From assembly GCF_014836495.1 (NCBI RefSeq), contig NZ_JACSQT010000021.1, positions 1 to 32,700 of the forward strand: a stretch of DNA of 32,700 nucleotides, written 5' to 3'. This stretch comes from Cytobacillus stercorigallinarum (lineage in GTDB: Bacteria; Bacillota; Bacilli; Bacillales; Cytobacillaceae). The notes beneath the pieces are model-generated. The model saw only the letters and a list, made by a program, of their open reading frames with translations. It was not told where the DNA came from and made no database searches. Each line of letters opens with the position of its first letter. The first letter of the stretch is position 1. The position numbers were made by a program, and so were the translations under genes. Positions 14,566 to 24,681 of this stretch are shown here, piece by piece.

Positions 14566-16158
14566 TTAATAACGATCGGCATCATGTCCCATCTGCTCAG
14601 CATGACCAGGTGCATCATCGCCATCTTTATCACCAAGTGGACGACCTTTATGCATGCCTGTTTCTTTCCGAGCATTCGCTAAACCTTCTCTCAACCTCTT
14701 GCCATATTCATCATCCGCTGATTCGGCTAATGAAATCATTTTATCTTGTATCACCTTAGCACATATGGAGAGATCATTAACTAAGTTTTTGATCAATTCA
14801 TCTTTTTCCCAGTCTTCAAATTCACGGAATGTATGACCAGCCTGTTTTGTATTATCATCACGATCAATTGATTCCCGAACGAGCTCCCCACTGACTTTTG
14901 GTGTATGTTCTTTACCGGATTGCTCTGATTCTTTTAACCCCCCTAAGCTGGACGGTTCGTAGTTAATATGTGGATTTTGTCCAGTTCCTTTATCCACATA
15001 GTACGACATCTGCCCACCGCGCTGATTTGTCGCTTGATTTGTTTTCGGCTTATTAATAGGTAATTGTAGATAGTTAGATCCGACGCGATATCTTTGCGTA
15101 TCTGAATAAGAAAATGTTCGACCTTGCAACATTTTATCATCAGAAAAATCAAGTCCATCGACGAGTACCCCTGTACCGAAAGCAGCTTGTTCGACTTCAT
15201 TAAAGTAATCTTCCGGATTCTTATTTAACACCATCTTACCAATATGAAGCCATGGAAATTGATCCTCCGGCCATAATTTAGTATCATCTAATGGGTCAAA
15301 ATCTAATTCTGGATGCGCATCATCACTCATGATTTGCACAAAGAAGTCCCATTCAGGATAATTACCTTTTTCTATTTCATCATATAAGTCTTGTGTAGCA
15401 TGATTAAAATTTTTCGCTTGAATCTTTTCAGCTTCCTCTTGGGTTAAGTTTTTAATTCCTTGCTTCGGTTCCCAATGATATTTTACAAGTACCGCTTCTC
15501 CATCTTGGTTAACCCATTTATATGTATTCACACCCGAACCTTGCATTTGGCGATAGTTTGCAGGTATGCCCCAAGGAGAATAGAGAAATGTGACCATATG
15601 AAAACTTTCAGGTGAGTTAGAACAAAAGTCAAAAAACCTCTCCGAGTCTTGAATATTTGTTAATGGGTCTGGCTTAAATGCATGGACCATATCAGGAAAC
15701 TTCATTGCATCTCGAATAAAAAATACTTTTAAATTATTCCCTACCAAATCCCAATTCCCTTCTTCGGTGTAAAACTTTGTTGCAAACCCTCTTGGATCCC
15801 GTAGTGTTTCCGGTGAATGTCCACCATGGATTACAGATGAAAAGCGAACAAACACTGGCGTCTTCTTCCCTTTTTCTTGGAAAAGTTTCGCTCTTGTATA
15901 TTTTGATATCGGTTCGTCCCCAGCCATTCCTGTCGCTTCAAAATAACCGTGGGCGCCAGCGCCTCTTGCATGCACTACCCTTTCTGGAATACGCTCACGA
16001 TCGAAATGACTTATCTTTTCAATAAAATCATAATTTTCTAAGGTTGCTGGTCCTCTGTTACTCACTGTTCGTATGTTTTGGTTATTCGTAACTGGATGTC
16101 CTTGACGATTGGTCAATGTTTCTTCTTGTTCTAATTTTTCATTTTCATCATTATTCAT
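14566..16158 (-). CDS. Haem catalase (small-subunit type, KatA/KatX-like)
   Basis: 530-aa enzyme that disproportionates hydrogen peroxide. It shows the catalytic His63 ([12 protein letters not shown]), the distal Asn in WDLVGNN (141/142), and the haem-ligating Tyr351 in [14 protein letters not shown] Gly/Asp-rich C-terminus ends GHDADRY. Its 28-residue polar N-terminal extension before the conserved core and its length (between KatA, about 483, and the spore catalase KatX, about 547) make it closer in form to KatX, and the gene directly upstream is the sporulation-type cdaS. I saw no PerR box. The start ATG has AAGGAGG nine bases upstream. Vegetative versus spore role is an inference. Confidence 0.93.
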   Translation of the reverse strand: MNNDENEKLEQEETLTNRQGHPVTNNQNIRTVSNRGPATLENYDFIEKISHFDRERIPERVVHARGAGAHGYFEATGMAGDEPISKYTRAKLFQEKGKKTPVFVRFSSVIHGGHSPETLRDPRGFATKFYTEEGNWDLVGNNLKVFFIRDAMKFPDMVHAFKPDPLTNIQDSERFFDFCSNSPESFHMVTFLYSPWGIPANYRQMQGSGVNTYKWVNQDGEAVLVKYHWEPKQGIKNLTQEEAEKIQAKNFNHATQDLYDEIEKGNYPEWDFFVQIMSDDAHPELDFDPLDDTKLWPEDQFPWLHIGKMVLNKNPEDYFNEVEQAAFGTGVLVDGLDFSDDKMLQGRTFSYSDTQRYRVGSNYLQLPINKPKTNQATNQRGGQMSYYVDKGTGQNPHINYEPSSLGGLKESEQSGKEHTPKVSGELVRESIDRDDNTKQAGHTFREFEDWEKDELIKNLVNDLSICAKVIQDKMISLAESADDEYGKRLREGLANARKETGMHKGRPLGDKDGDDAPGHAEQMGHDADRY

Positions 16159-16229
16159 AAGAAAAAACCTCCTTTTACATATCTTTCCTTCAGTAATATG
16201 TCCAAGTTAGACTTTTTCTATGTATAATT

Positions 16230-16829
16230 TTATGGACGAACAACAAATAACTCTCCTTGATAAGCAAAAGATATACGACCAGACTCTTCTGATACCACTA
16301 AGATAACGGCATCCGTTAGTTCTGATAAACCAATCGCTGCCCGATGTCGCGTACCCAGAACGCGTCCATTCACTTCCATATTGGTTAAAGGAAGAATATT
16401 ACCAGCTGATTTGATCATATCCCCACGAATTAAGGTTCCTCCATCATGTACAGGGCCACCAGGATAAAAAATGGTTTCTATTAAAGCTTGACTCACTTTT
16501 GCATCGATTTGAATGCCATTATGGATAAATGGTGTGACATCCACTTCGCGCTCTATAATGATTAAACCACCGTGACCTTTGTTCGATAATGTTTGTCCCG
16601 CCAATGATATGCTAGAAAAATGGTTTGTAAACGGTGCTAAATAATGTTGCAAATAATAAATCGCAGTTAAATTATGAGCATCAGACACAGTTTGTTGAAG
16701 CTGTTCGAATTCTGTTAAAATGCAACAATCAACGCCAATATTAATATTTGATAAAAGAGTAAGTTGAACTTCAATCTCTTTGATATATTTTTCAAGTGTG
16801 TTCTGGTAGTGTTCCAGGCCATATTGCAT
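16230..16829 (-). CDS. cdaS: Sporulation-type diadenylate cyclase CdaS
   Basis: 199-aa enzyme that joins two ATP into cyclic di-AMP. The C-terminal DAC domain (about 70-199) has the DGA-type motif as DGG (HDGG, 128-131), the second motif RHR (161-163) in GTRHRAAIGLSE, and SEESG (180-184). The N-terminal 60-residue helical region is the YojJ-type domain that inhibits CdaS through hexamer formation in B. subtilis. There is no membrane segment, which separates it from CdaA, and no DNA-binding domain, which separates it from DisA. AAAGGAG stands six bases before ATG. It lies 71 bases upstream of the catalase gene, same strand. A sigma-G promoter could not be identified with confidence. Confidence 0.9.
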   Translation of the reverse strand: MQYGLEHYQNTLEKYIKEIEVQLTLLSNINIGVDCCILTEFEQLQQTVSDAHNLTAIYYLQHYLAPFTNHFSSISLAGQTLSNKGHGGLIIIEREVDVTPFIHNGIQIDAKVSQALIETIFYPGGPVHDGGTLIRGDMIKSAGNILPLTNMEVNGRVLGTRHRAAIGLSELTDAVILVVSEESGRISFAYQGELFVVRP

Positions 16830-17087
16830 TTTTTTCTCCTTTCATGGGAGTATTTTTTCTACTTATTATATATTTTGATTGATCGACCATTAATTATGTT
16901 TATTTTTTGTTGTTAGTTTTAGACAAAAAAGAGGCGATTGTTAAATTAAAAGGATCGTTAGTCTATGAAAAGGAAAAGTTGGCTCACTATTTTGAGAGTA
17001 TATAATCCTTTATTACGGGGAGGTTTGTTGGAGAAGTGGAAGATGAGTTGAATGAAAATTAGAACGGGCTAAATCATTAGTAAACTA
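16830..17087. other. Intergenic region upstream of cdaS
   Basis: No gene is supported. A minus-strand TATAAT lies near 16866 without a clear -35. On the plus strand a 28-codon frame (MKRKSWLTIL...) starts at 16964 with no ribosome site and is probably chance. Confidence 0.3.
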
Positions 17088-17120
17088 ATAGCCGATAGGT
17101 TATAAAAACCTATCGGCTAT
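17088..17120. terminator. Perfect 13-bp hairpin after the DUF2798-like gene
   Basis: ATAGCCGATAGGT (17088-17100) and ACCTATCGGCTAT (17108-17120) are exact inverted repeats with a 7-nt loop. Neither strand has a proper U-run after it (minus strand: TAGTTTAC), so it is a weak terminator or an mRNA 3' stabiliser for the gene ending at 17129. Confidence 0.5.
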
Positions 17121-17128
17121 GACTATGT

Positions 17129-17641
17129 TTAATACTTATAAAAATTTACAGCCTCTGTTTTACGTGCTTGTTTTGCATGTATTTTTTTCATTGCAAATCT
17201 TGCAATAGGCTGGGCAATTAACAATTCAATCCAAAATGCTACACCAAAGTTCCTGAACCAACTATGAAAAAAATGCTGAAATGGTTCAAGGCTTATTTGT
17301 TTCGTACCAACCCATGTTCCGATAATTGTAAGAAGAATAGATAAGATTGTAACATTTAAAAGAGTATTTAATAAAACTCTGGCATTAAACCCATCTGTTT
17401 CTCCTACAAATATTGGCATCACTTTACCAACTAAAGGTCCCGCAACAAATCTTATTAATATAATGACGATTATCCACATAACCGGAATAATCTTTAATGT
17501 TTTCAAGTAATTTTCCTTACTGAAACCGAATTCCATCCCCATAATTATCGGTGCGATAGTGTTGACAGAAATAATCGAAATAATCAACATAAATATTATG
17601 CCTTCTTTTGGACTTTGAGGCAGTCTATCTTCCCTATACAT
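17129..17641 (-). CDS. DUF2798-like integral membrane protein
   Basis: 170-aa protein with four hydrophobic helices (about residues 12-35, 50-75, 90-112 and 132-155). The pattern KEGIIFMLIISIISVNTIAP, FNARVLLNTLLNV and the closing WFRNFGVAFWIELLIAQPIARF matches what I recall of DUF2798 proteins, whose function is unknown. Start at the ATG at 17641 (MYREDRLPQ), with GGAGGG seven bases upstream; the 16-codon longer frame has no ribosome site. Confidence 0.7.
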   Translation of the reverse strand: MYREDRLPQSPKEGIIFMLIISIISVNTIAPIIMGMEFGFSKENYLKTLKIIPVMWIIVIILIRFVAGPLVGKVMPIFVGETDGFNARVLLNTLLNVTILSILLTIIGTWVGTKQISLEPFQHFFHSWFRNFGVAFWIELLIAQPIARFAMKKIHAKQARKTEAVNFYKY

Positions 17642-17861
17642 ATTGTTACCCTCCGAAAAAATAAAAATTTCAGATGGCAGACGTATCATTCGACATATAT
17701 TTTTGGTTAGGAAAACTCATACCAATATCTCTACTCACTGATTATTTTATTTTAACCAGGTTTTCAAATGAATACCAGTCTTGAAAAAATTGAATAGATA
17801 TGAGCAAAAAGGATTGTATTGTATAACAAAGAGCGCTTTAGTTTAAGAAGGAAATAAAATT
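17642..17861. other. Intergenic region between the trp operon end and the DUF2798-like gene
   Basis: AT-rich, no ORF of note. It must contain the promoter of the minus-strand gene at 17641; the only candidate pair (TTGGTA-19-TATATG) has poor spacing. Confidence 0.3.
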
Positions 17862-17898
17862 GGACCAACTTATTAGACATAACTAATATGTGTGGTCC
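17862..17898 (-). terminator. Probable terminator of the trp operon
   Basis: GGACCA (17862-17867) pairs with TGGTCC (17893-17898), and an inner TATTAG / CTAATA adds six pairs. The minus-strand RNA continues AATTTTATTT; the plus strand continues TTTTATT, so it could work in both directions. It is 48 bases after the trpA stop. Confidence 0.6.
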
Positions 17899-17945
17899 TT
17901 TTATTATCATGATCAACTGCTTCAGCTCTTTTTCATACTAATTTT

Positions 17946-18725
17946 TCAAGCAATAGGTAGCTTGGTTGCGTCAATCAAAGCACGGATATGTTCATAATTA
18001 CCGGCTTCCATTAGCTCTATAATTTTAGTACCCACAATAACGCCATCACAATACTTGAGAATTTCTTCTACATGTTCTGGTGTGGAGATGCCAAATCCGG
18101 CTAAGACGGGTAGAGGACTTACACTTTTTATTTTCTTTAAATGACTTGATAGATGAGTAGCAAATTGTGCCCTCGTACCAGTTATACCATTGACGGTGAC
18201 AGCATAGACGAAACCTTTACCTCGTTTTGTAATTTCCTCCATTCGCTCGATTGGACTTTGTAATGTCACTAAGCGAATCAATTCGATTTTTACTTCATCT
18301 AGATAAGCAGTGATGATTTCTTCTTCTTCTATAGGTAAATCAGGAATAATCAAACCATCGATACCCGATGTTTGAATATCTCTTGAGAAGCGCTCCAGCC
18401 CATAAGCTAATAATGGGTTCATATACGTCATAAAGATTAATGGAATATGGATAATTGGTCGTATTTCTCTTATACAATCAACAATTTCTTGTAAAGTAAC
18501 ACCCGTATTTAAAGCTCTTATACCAGCCTCTTGAATAACGGGACCATCAGCTACTGGATCAGAAAATGGGATTCCTATCTCAATGGCAGTTGCTCCTGCT
18601 TCTTGTAAAAACACTAACTTTTCTTTTAAAGAGGCTAAACCACCGTCCCCAGCCATCACATAAGGTACAAATGCTTTTCTTCCTTCTACTTTCATTGTTT
18701 TGAACACTTTTTCGATGCGGTTCAT
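17946..18725 (-). CDS. trpA: Tryptophan synthase alpha subunit
   Basis: 259-aa subunit that cleaves indole-3-glycerol phosphate to indole, which channels to TrpB. The catalytic Glu49 ([11 protein letters not shown]) and Asp60 (PVADGPVIQ) fall at the canonical positions, and the phosphate-binding GFGIS and GVIVGTKII segments are present. It is the last gene of the trp operon; its ATG overlaps the trpB stop (ATGA, four bases), so translation is coupled. Confidence 0.97.
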   Translation of the reverse strand: MNRIEKVFKTMKVEGRKAFVPYVMAGDGGLASLKEKLVFLQEAGATAIEIGIPFSDPVADGPVIQEAGIRALNTGVTLQEIVDCIREIRPIIHIPLIFMTYMNPLLAYGLERFSRDIQTSGIDGLIIPDLPIEEEEIITAYLDEVKIELIRLVTLQSPIERMEEITKRGKGFVYAVTVNGITGTRAQFATHLSSHLKKIKSVSPLPVLAGFGISTPEHVEEILKYCDGVIVGTKIIELMEAGNYEHIRALIDATKLPIA

Positions 18726-19924
18726 GCTTTTACTCCCCCTATTTTCGATCTAACAGCCTCCATATCTTTATCTCCTCTCCCAGAAAGACAAACAACGATA
18801 TGCTCGGTTGGCTCCATTTCTTTTGCAAGTTTTAGCGCATAACTAATGGCATGTGCACTTTCTAATGCCGGGATAATTCCTTCAGTTTTCGAAAGCACTT
18901 GTAACGCTTCCAGTGCTTCATCATCGGTTATGGCGTCATATTTCACTCGTTCAATATCATGTAAATAGCAATGTTCAGGGCCAATTCCCGGATAATCCAG
19001 ACCCGCTGATATCGAATGGGCTTCCTGTATTTGACCATCTTGATTTTGCAGGAGATACATATAAGCACCGTGAAGAATACCAGGTTTCCCTTTCGCTAAT
19101 GAAGCTGCATGCTTTTCACTATGAAGACCTAAACCTGCAGATTCTACGCCATATAGTCTGACTTCACGATCTTCTAAAAACGGATAAAACATGCCAATTG
19201 CATTACTCCCTCCGCCGATACATGCAACTACAGCTTCAGGAAGCTTAGCTTCTTTCTTCATAAATTGTAATTTCGTTTCCTGTCCAATCACACTCTGAAA
19301 ATCTCTAACAATTTTAGGAAAGGGATGTGGTCCCATTGCAGAGCCCAATATATAATGTGTATCTTCTACATTTGACACCCAATATCTTAATGCTTCATTA
19401 ACAGCATCTTTTAAAGTTGCACTTCCAGACTTGACACTGATAACCTTTGCCCCGAGTATTTCCATTCGAAACACATTTAATTGCTGACGTAATATATCTT
19501 CTTCTCCCATAAAAATGACACATTCTAAATTAAGAAGAGCACAAGCGGTAGCAGTTGCTACCCCATGCTGACCAGCTCCTGTTTCTGCAACAACTTTTGA
19601 TTTCCCCATTCTTTTAGTCAATAAAGCTTGACCAAGGGAGTTATTTATTTTATGAGCACCAGTATGATTTAAATCTTCACGCTTGAGATAGATTTTTCCA
19701 CCCCCAGCGTATTTTGTCAAATTTTTCGCATAATAGAGTGGTGTTTCTCTTCCAACATAATCTCTTAATAAATCATTTAGCTCATTTTGAAATGAAGGAT
19801 CAACTTTTGCCTTTTCATATTCCTTTTCTAATTCTATGATGGCCTGCATAAGTGTTTCTGGTACATATCTTCCTCCATACATGCCAAAATGTCCTTTTTC
19901 ATCAGGTAGAGTTGTTGTCGTCAT
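18722..19924 (-). CDS. trpB: Tryptophan synthase beta subunit
   Basis: 400-aa PLP enzyme condensing indole with serine to tryptophan. The PLP lysine is Lys92 in [13 protein letters not shown], and the phosphate cradle GGGSNAIG is near residue 236. [12 protein letters not shown] and the C-terminal CLSGRGDKD are typical of TrpB1. GAGGAGG stands about seven bases before ATG; a 14-base gap follows trpF. Confidence 0.98.
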   Translation of the reverse strand: MTTTTLPDEKGHFGMYGGRYVPETLMQAIIELEKEYEKAKVDPSFQNELNDLLRDYVGRETPLYYAKNLTKYAGGGKIYLKREDLNHTGAHKINNSLGQALLTKRMGKSKVVAETGAGQHGVATATACALLNLECVIFMGEEDILRQQLNVFRMEILGAKVISVKSGSATLKDAVNEALRYWVSNVEDTHYILGSAMGPHPFPKIVRDFQSVIGQETKLQFMKKEAKLPEAVVACIGGGSNAIGMFYPFLEDREVRLYGVESAGLGLHSEKHAASLAKGKPGILHGAYMYLLQNQDGQIQEAHSISAGLDYPGIGPEHCYLHDIERVKYDAITDDEALEALQVLSKTEGIIPALESAHAISYALKLAKEMEPTEHIVVCLSGRGDKDMEAVRSKIGGVKA

Positions 19925-19938
19925 TTTTATTCCTCCTC

Positions 19939-20547
19939 TTAATTTGCTGCTTCTATAAATCTTTTTATTTTACTTGGACTTTTCTTTCCATCTATTTCAA
20001 CACCAGAACTCACATCAACCATATAGGGAGCACATTGCGAAATGGCGGCTTTCACATTTTCTGCTGTTAAACCACCCGCAAGTATCATTCTTGGGTGTTT
20101 ACTCTCTATTTCTTGGAGCAACGCCCAATCAAAACTCGTTCCATTCCCCCCATGATATTTTCCTCTTGGACTATCAACAAGAATGTAAGAATCACCGTAT
20201 TCACAGATGAGGTTGATATCATTTTCACTTTTCATTTCTATCGCTTTAATTACCTCATAACCACGAGATGCGATTTTTTTGCAATAGGCCTTCGATTCAT
20301 CACCATGTAATTGCACATGTGTTAGCCCTACTTCTTTTGCAATGGAAAGAAGTGATTCTATTGGCTCATCAACAAAGACTCCGACCTTCCATACATTTGA
20401 AGGCAAACCCTTTATAATCTCCTTCGCCTTCTCGGAAGAAATCCTACGTTTACTTACTGCAAAAACAAACCCGAGTGCATCAGCACCATAGACTATTGCT
20501 TGTTGAGCAATTTCCTCACTAACAATTCCACAAATTTTCACTTTCAT
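19939..20547 (-). CDS. trpF: Phosphoribosylanthranilate isomerase
   Basis: 202-aa TIM-barrel isomerase. The catalytic Cys6 (KVKICGI) and Asp178 (VDVSSGVE) are present, with QLHGDE (79-84) and the NGTSFDW segment (135-141). Its start overlaps the trpC stop by four bases (ATGA). Confidence 0.97.
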   Translation of the reverse strand: MKVKICGIVSEEIAQQAIVYGADALGFVFAVSKRRISSEKAKEIIKGLPSNVWKVGVFVDEPIESLLSIAKEVGLTHVQLHGDESKAYCKKIASRGYEVIKAIEMKSENDINLICEYGDSYILVDSPRGKYHGGNGTSFDWALLQEIESKHPRMILAGGLTAENVKAAISQCAPYMVDVSSGVEIDGKKSPSKIKRFIEAAN

Positions 20548-21326
20548 TTTGATCCACCAGCCAAATTCTCTGTCTTTTTCATTTGCCTCATTAATAATTC
20601 TAGATTTTCAGATGTCATCAATGCTTCACCAACTAAAATACCGTCTGCCCCCGCATGAATTACTCTTGCTACATCTTCCCCTGTTTTTAACCCACTCTCA
20701 CTAATTAAGAATGCTCCTGATTCTTTTATAAGTGGAGCGAGCGATTCCGTTACCTCAAGATCTACATCGAATGTATGAAGGTTACGATTATTCACACCAA
20801 TGATTTCTGCACCTAATTCAATTGCTCTCTCTGCTTCAGCTTTATTGTGTACTTCAACCAAAACCTCAAGACCTTCATTGATTGCATAATGATAGAGTTT
20901 GTATAATTCCTCTTTCGTTAATGCTGCTACAATCAATAAAATAACTGTTGCCCCATGATTTTTGGCATAAACGATTTGCCTTTCATCGATAATAAAGTCT
21001 TTACATAATAAAGGGAGTGATACTGCGTCAAAAACAGTCGTTAAATCTGTAAAGGTCCCTTTAAAAAAAGGAGTATCTGTCAAAACAGACATCGCATGAG
21101 CACCAAAGCGCTCATATAAACAAGCTTGTTCGTTAGGTTGTAACTGATTATTTATGACTCCTTTAGACGGTGAGGCTCGTTTAAATTCAGCGATAATCAC
21201 AGGTTTACTTTTTTCTAATTGTTTTAATAAAGAACGTGCCGTTCCATCCCTTTGACTATTTTCGGAATAGGATAAATTTGATAACGTTCGTCTTTTTTCT
21301 GAAATGATACGGTCTAAGATTGTCAT
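20544..21326 (-). CDS. trpC: Indole-3-glycerol phosphate synthase
   Basis: 260-aa TIM-barrel enzyme closing the indole ring. Visible residues are Glu47 and Lys49 (AEFKRASPSKG), the acid Lys109 (LLCKDFIID), Glu158 (LVEVHN) and Asn180 (GVNNRNLHTF). Three bases separate it from the trpD stop; AGGTGA at the trpD end serves as ribosome site. It is not fused to trpF, as usual in Bacillus. Confidence 0.97.
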   Translation of the reverse strand: MTILDRIISEKRRTLSNLSYSENSQRDGTARSLLKQLEKSKPVIIAEFKRASPSKGVINNQLQPNEQACLYERFGAHAMSVLTDTPFFKGTFTDLTTVFDAVSLPLLCKDFIIDERQIVYAKNHGATVILLIVAALTKEELYKLYHYAINEGLEVLVEVHNKAEAERAIELGAEIIGVNNRNLHTFDVDLEVTESLAPLIKESGAFLISESGLKTGEDVARVIHAGADGILVGEALMTSENLELLMRQMKKTENLAGGSK

Positions 21327-21329
21327 CGT

Positions 21330-22355
21330 CTATATCACCTTTTCTGTAGATTGAACACTTAATGCTTTAAGTTGCTCTAACTTTTCCATTGCAGCGCCTG
21401 AATCAATGATTTCTAAAGCAAGTTGCACACCTTCCTTAATCGATTCAGTTCTACCACCAACAAAAATACCGATCCCGGCATTAAGCGCAACGGTTTCGCG
21501 ATACGCCCCTTTTTCTCCGTCTAAGACCCGAAGTAAAATATCTGCATTTTCTTTTGCATAACCACCACGAATTTTTTCATTCGTATATACATGTAAACCC
21601 ACTTCTTCAGGATGTAGTAATGTCGTTTGAATGTTTCCGTCTTTTAAAATAGCTAAATAGTTTTCTCCCTGTAAAGAAGCTTCATCCATATAACCTGCAC
21701 CATTGATAACGACAGCTCTTTTTCGTCCTAGCTTTTGAAGGACTTCAGCAAACATTTCGACAGCCTCTCTTTTATAAATACCTAATAATTGATTTTCAAG
21801 ATTCATTGGATTAATCAGCGGACCTAATAAGTTAAATGTTGTCGGAATTCTTAAATCTTGTCTTACTTTCATAATTCTCTTGATTTGCGGATGAACATTT
21901 GGTGCATATAAAAATGCGATGCCAATCTTTTCTAATATTCCCGTAATTTGTTGCGGGGACAAATCAAGACGAATCCCTAAATGTTCCAAGACATCCGCAC
22001 TGCCCGTTTTACTTGATACGCTCCTATTTCCATGTTTGGCTACAGGAATACCACTGGCAGCTATCACAAAAGCAGAAGTAGTACTAATATTAAAGCTTTT
22101 TGAACCATCTCCTCCTGTACCACAATTATCCATTAAATGCGGAATAGATGTATCAAAGGTTAGCGCATGAGCTCTTAATGTTTTAACAAATGTAGCGATT
22201 TCATTAACCGTCTCCCCCTTCGCTTTTAAGCTAACAAGAAAGGCAGCAATTTCGCTATCCGTAATATCAGGTGAGAACAGATATTGCACAGCTTCCATCA
22301 TTTCTTCTTCCGTTAATGAAATGCTATTGGTTAATTGCAGTAGTATTTCTTTCAT
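21330..22355 (-). CDS. trpD: Anthranilate phosphoribosyltransferase
   Basis: 341-aa enzyme that attaches phosphoribose to anthranilate. The PRPP-binding DNCGTGGDGSKSFNIS (76-91) and KHGNRSVSSKTGSAD (107-121) are intact. The start is the ATG at 22355 (MKEILLQL), with AAAGGAG eight bases upstream; the frame is open nine codons further but without a ribosome site. The first 32 bases overlap the 3' end of trpG, so the ribosome site lies inside trpG. Confidence 0.97.
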   Translation of the reverse strand: MKEILLQLTNSISLTEEEMMEAVQYLFSPDITDSEIAAFLVSLKAKGETVNEIATFVKTLRAHALTFDTSIPHLMDNCGTGGDGSKSFNISTTSAFVIAASGIPVAKHGNRSVSSKTGSADVLEHLGIRLDLSPQQITGILEKIGIAFLYAPNVHPQIKRIMKVRQDLRIPTTFNLLGPLINPMNLENQLLGIYKREAVEMFAEVLQKLGRKRAVVINGAGYMDEASLQGENYLAILKDGNIQTTLLHPEEVGLHVYTNEKIRGGYAKENADILLRVLDGEKGAYRETVALNAGIGIFVGGRTESIKEGVQLALEIIDSGAAMEKLEQLKALSVQSTEKVI

Positions 22356-22938
22356 TTTTCTCTCTCCTTTTTGTGTTTTCAATAAAATGTCTCAACATTT
22401 TTTGTCCTTGTAATGTACCAATGGATTCAAGATGAAATTGAAATCCATATAAATCAAATGTTTCATGTTTGATGGCCATTATTTCGCCATCCTCTAGTGA
22501 ACGGGCTAAAATGTTGAAGTATCCTGGAAGGCTACCTGATTTGATGACTAATGAATGATATCTCATCACTACCAGCGGTTGGCTCATATATTGAAAAACG
22601 TCCCCACCTGTATGCATCATATTTGAGGTTTTTCCATGCATAATTTTCTTCGCTTCAGTGATTTCAGCTCCGAATGCATATCCAATGGCTTGGTGGCCTA
22701 AACAAACACCTAAAATGGGGTATTCTTGATATAGTTGTTGAATCAATTCCACACAGATACCTGCGTTTTCAGGGCGCCCAGGTCCAGGTGACAAAATGAT
22801 ATGAGTTGGATGTAGTGCACGTATTTCATCGACAGTGATTTGGTTATTTCGTTTCACTACGACTGTTTGCCCTAGTTCTCCTATATATTGATACAAGTTA
22901 TAAGTAAAAGAATCATAATTATCAATTAATAAAATCAT
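22324..22938 (-). CDS. trpG: Anthranilate synthase glutaminase subunit
   Basis: 204-aa class I glutamine amidotransferase giving ammonia to TrpE. The oxyanion strand SPGPGRPENAG (50-60) and nucleophile Cys79 (GVCLGHQ) are present. The catalytic His169 and Glu171 sit in FQFHLESIGT: the usual HPES is HLES here, one base change (CCT to CTT). B. subtilis keeps its single, dual-use trpG/pabA in the folate operon; here a copy is in the trp operon, as in the B. cereus group. ATGA overlap with trpE. Whether it also serves PabB is unknown. Confidence 0.95.
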   Translation of the reverse strand: MILLIDNYDSFTYNLYQYIGELGQTVVVKRNNQITVDEIRALHPTHIILSPGPGRPENAGICVELIQQLYQEYPILGVCLGHQAIGYAFGAEITEAKKIMHGKTSNMMHTGGDVFQYMSQPLVVMRYHSLVIKSGSLPGYFNILARSLEDGEIMAIKHETFDLYGFQFHLESIGTLQGQKMLRHFIENTKRREKNERNTTAINQ

Positions 22939-24320
22939 TTGTTTGCCTCCAGAAACGCCTTTAATTTATGAATCGTTTCTTCATATTCTTTTTTAGGAAT
23001 CGAATCATAAACAATTCCTGCGCCAGCCTGAATATATGCGTTCCCATCTTTTGCTACCATTGTTCGAATAGCAAGAGCAAAATCCATATTACCGTTTGCC
23101 GATAAATAACCGATGGCACCGGAATAAATCCCCCTCTTTGTTTCTTCTAGTTCATTAATAATTTCCATTGCTCTTATTTTAGGTGCACCTGATACTGTTC
23201 CAGCTGGCAAGCATGAAATAAGTGCATCAATATTTGTAAATTCATCCTTTAACTGGCCCTCTACTTCAGAAACAAGATGCATCACATGTTTATATTTTTC
23301 AATATTCATATATTTCCGAATAGTAATCGTCCCAAAATCACATACTCTTCCTAAATCATTTCTCCCAAGATCAAGAAGCATCCGATGCTCTGCCACCTCT
23401 TTTTCATCTTGCTTGAGCTCTTTCGCTAACACATCATCTTCTAAATTGCTTCTTCCTCTCGGTCTTGTGCCAGCTATGGGGTTGGTCATGACCTTTTGCT
23501 GACTCACCTTCACTAAACTCTCTGGAGAAGCCCCCGCTACTTTGTAATCACCAAAGTCCAAGTAATACATATATGGTGAAGGGTTATCAATTCTGAGTTT
23601 GCGGTAAAAATCAAAAGGATCGCCACTTATTTCTGCTTGTAACCGGTGGGATAGTACGACTTGAAAAATATCTCCCGCCTTTATATATTCTTTCGCTTTT
23701 TCTACCTTTGATATAAAGGCATCTTCGCTCATTAATGCTCTATATTGACTAATTCTCGCTTTTTCACTCGTCGTTTGTTTGTTTGAAAATAGCTCTTCCC
23801 TACGCTTTCTTAATTTTTCTTCAAGTTGCCTTTTATTTGAGACGATAGGTACGCCTACTAAAAATAATTTTTGCTTTAAATGGTCAAAAACAATGATCAC
23901 TTCAAAGAACATGAAATGTACTTCTGGAATCTGCAAATCATCCTGTAATTCACAGCCAATTTCTTCATATTGCCTAATTACATCATAACCAGCAAATCCT
24001 ACGGCACCACCAATAAACGGAAATTGTTGAGAGTGCGGAATGCTGATTTTTTTCAATTGTTGTTTGACTACTTCTAACGGTTTATCTTTTACTTCTTCTG
24101 TTTCATTTTCTGAAACGATCATCGTTGTTCCTGCACTTCCTAATACTTCTATAACAGGATTGCAGCCAATAAAAGAAAATCGACCGGCGTCTTCATGTTT
24201 TAATGAGCTTTCAAACAAAAATTTCTTTTTACCTGATAGTTTTTGATAAATAGCGATTGGTGTTAATAAATCGCCATCAATCACTTCTAAAATAACCTGG
24301 GTTTTTACAGTCCGATTCAT
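22935..24320 (-). CDS. trpE: Anthranilate synthase component I
   Basis: 461-aa chorismate-using enzyme, the first step of tryptophan synthesis. The N-terminal feedback motif LFESS (35-39), NPSPYMYYL (246-254), PIAGTRPRG (281-289), LLDLGRNDLGRV (315-326) and PAGTVSGAPK (372-381) are intact, so tryptophan inhibition is expected. The start is the ATG at 24320 (MNRTVKTQ), with AAGGAG ten bases upstream. The open frame continues 93 codons upstream, but it runs through the T-box leader and its product resembles no protein. It is the first gene of trpEGDCFBA. Confidence 0.97.
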   Translation of the reverse strand: MNRTVKTQVILEVIDGDLLTPIAIYQKLSGKKKFLFESSLKHEDAGRFSFIGCNPVIEVLGSAGTTMIVSENETEEVKDKPLEVVKQQLKKISIPHSQQFPFIGGAVGFAGYDVIRQYEEIGCELQDDLQIPEVHFMFFEVIIVFDHLKQKLFLVGVPIVSNKRQLEEKLRKRREELFSNKQTTSEKARISQYRALMSEDAFISKVEKAKEYIKAGDIFQVVLSHRLQAEISGDPFDFYRKLRIDNPSPYMYYLDFGDYKVAGASPESLVKVSQQKVMTNPIAGTRPRGRSNLEDDVLAKELKQDEKEVAEHRMLLDLGRNDLGRVCDFGTITIRKYMNIEKYKHVMHLVSEVEGQLKDEFTNIDALISCLPAGTVSGAPKIRAMEIINELEETKRGIYSGAIGYLSANGNMDFALAIRTMVAKDGNAYIQAGAGIVYDSIPKKEYEETIHKLKAFLEANK

Positions 24321-24374
24321 GTTTCCACTTCTCCTTATCAATGAGCCATATACATTGCAAACAATCATTTTAAA

Positions 24375-24660
24375 CGCAAAAAATCCCCTATACCATAAAA
24401 GCTCAATCGCTTTAGGTATAGAGGACGTATCTATATAGATGCGTGGTGCCACCTCAAATTTAGAATGACCATATTGTACATTCCCTTTTTCGAGTACAGA
24501 TATCATAATCGATACTCTATCCTTGTAACGGCGGAATCCCGTGTCCCTTACTTCCATTTTCAGGGTACCTCTCACAAGTCCATTCCATTTATCAATCACA
24601 CCGGATTCCCACCACCACCGGCTCTCTTAAGTGATTAATGATAAATATACTACTCTTGAT
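24375..24660 (-). promoter_or_regulatory. Tryptophan T-box riboswitch 2 (proximal)
   Basis: Second of two tandem T-boxes in the trp leader. Stem I contains the AGTAG motif (near 24650), AGAGAG (near 24626) and the specifier loop GAA-TGG-AC, whose UGG tryptophan codon is 24582-24580. The antiterminator T-box GAGGTGGCACCACG lies at about 24454-24441. The competing terminator pairs TCCTCTATACC (24425-24415) with GGTATAGGGGA (24394-24384), then TTTTTT. Uncharged tRNA-Trp should stabilise the antiterminator and allow trpE transcription. Confidence 0.9.
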
Positions 24661-24681
24661 CAACGATTTTTTTATGAAATT

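Noticed and set aside
16964..17050. 28-codon frame MKRKSWLTIL... upstream of cdaS
   Set aside because: No ribosome site or promoter, and no hydrophobic or conserved pattern.
24321..24599. 93-codon N-terminal extension of trpE (MIDKWNGLVRG...)
   Set aside because: The stretch is the T-box 2 leader; the translated text resembles no protein and the ribosome site is right before the ATG at 24320.
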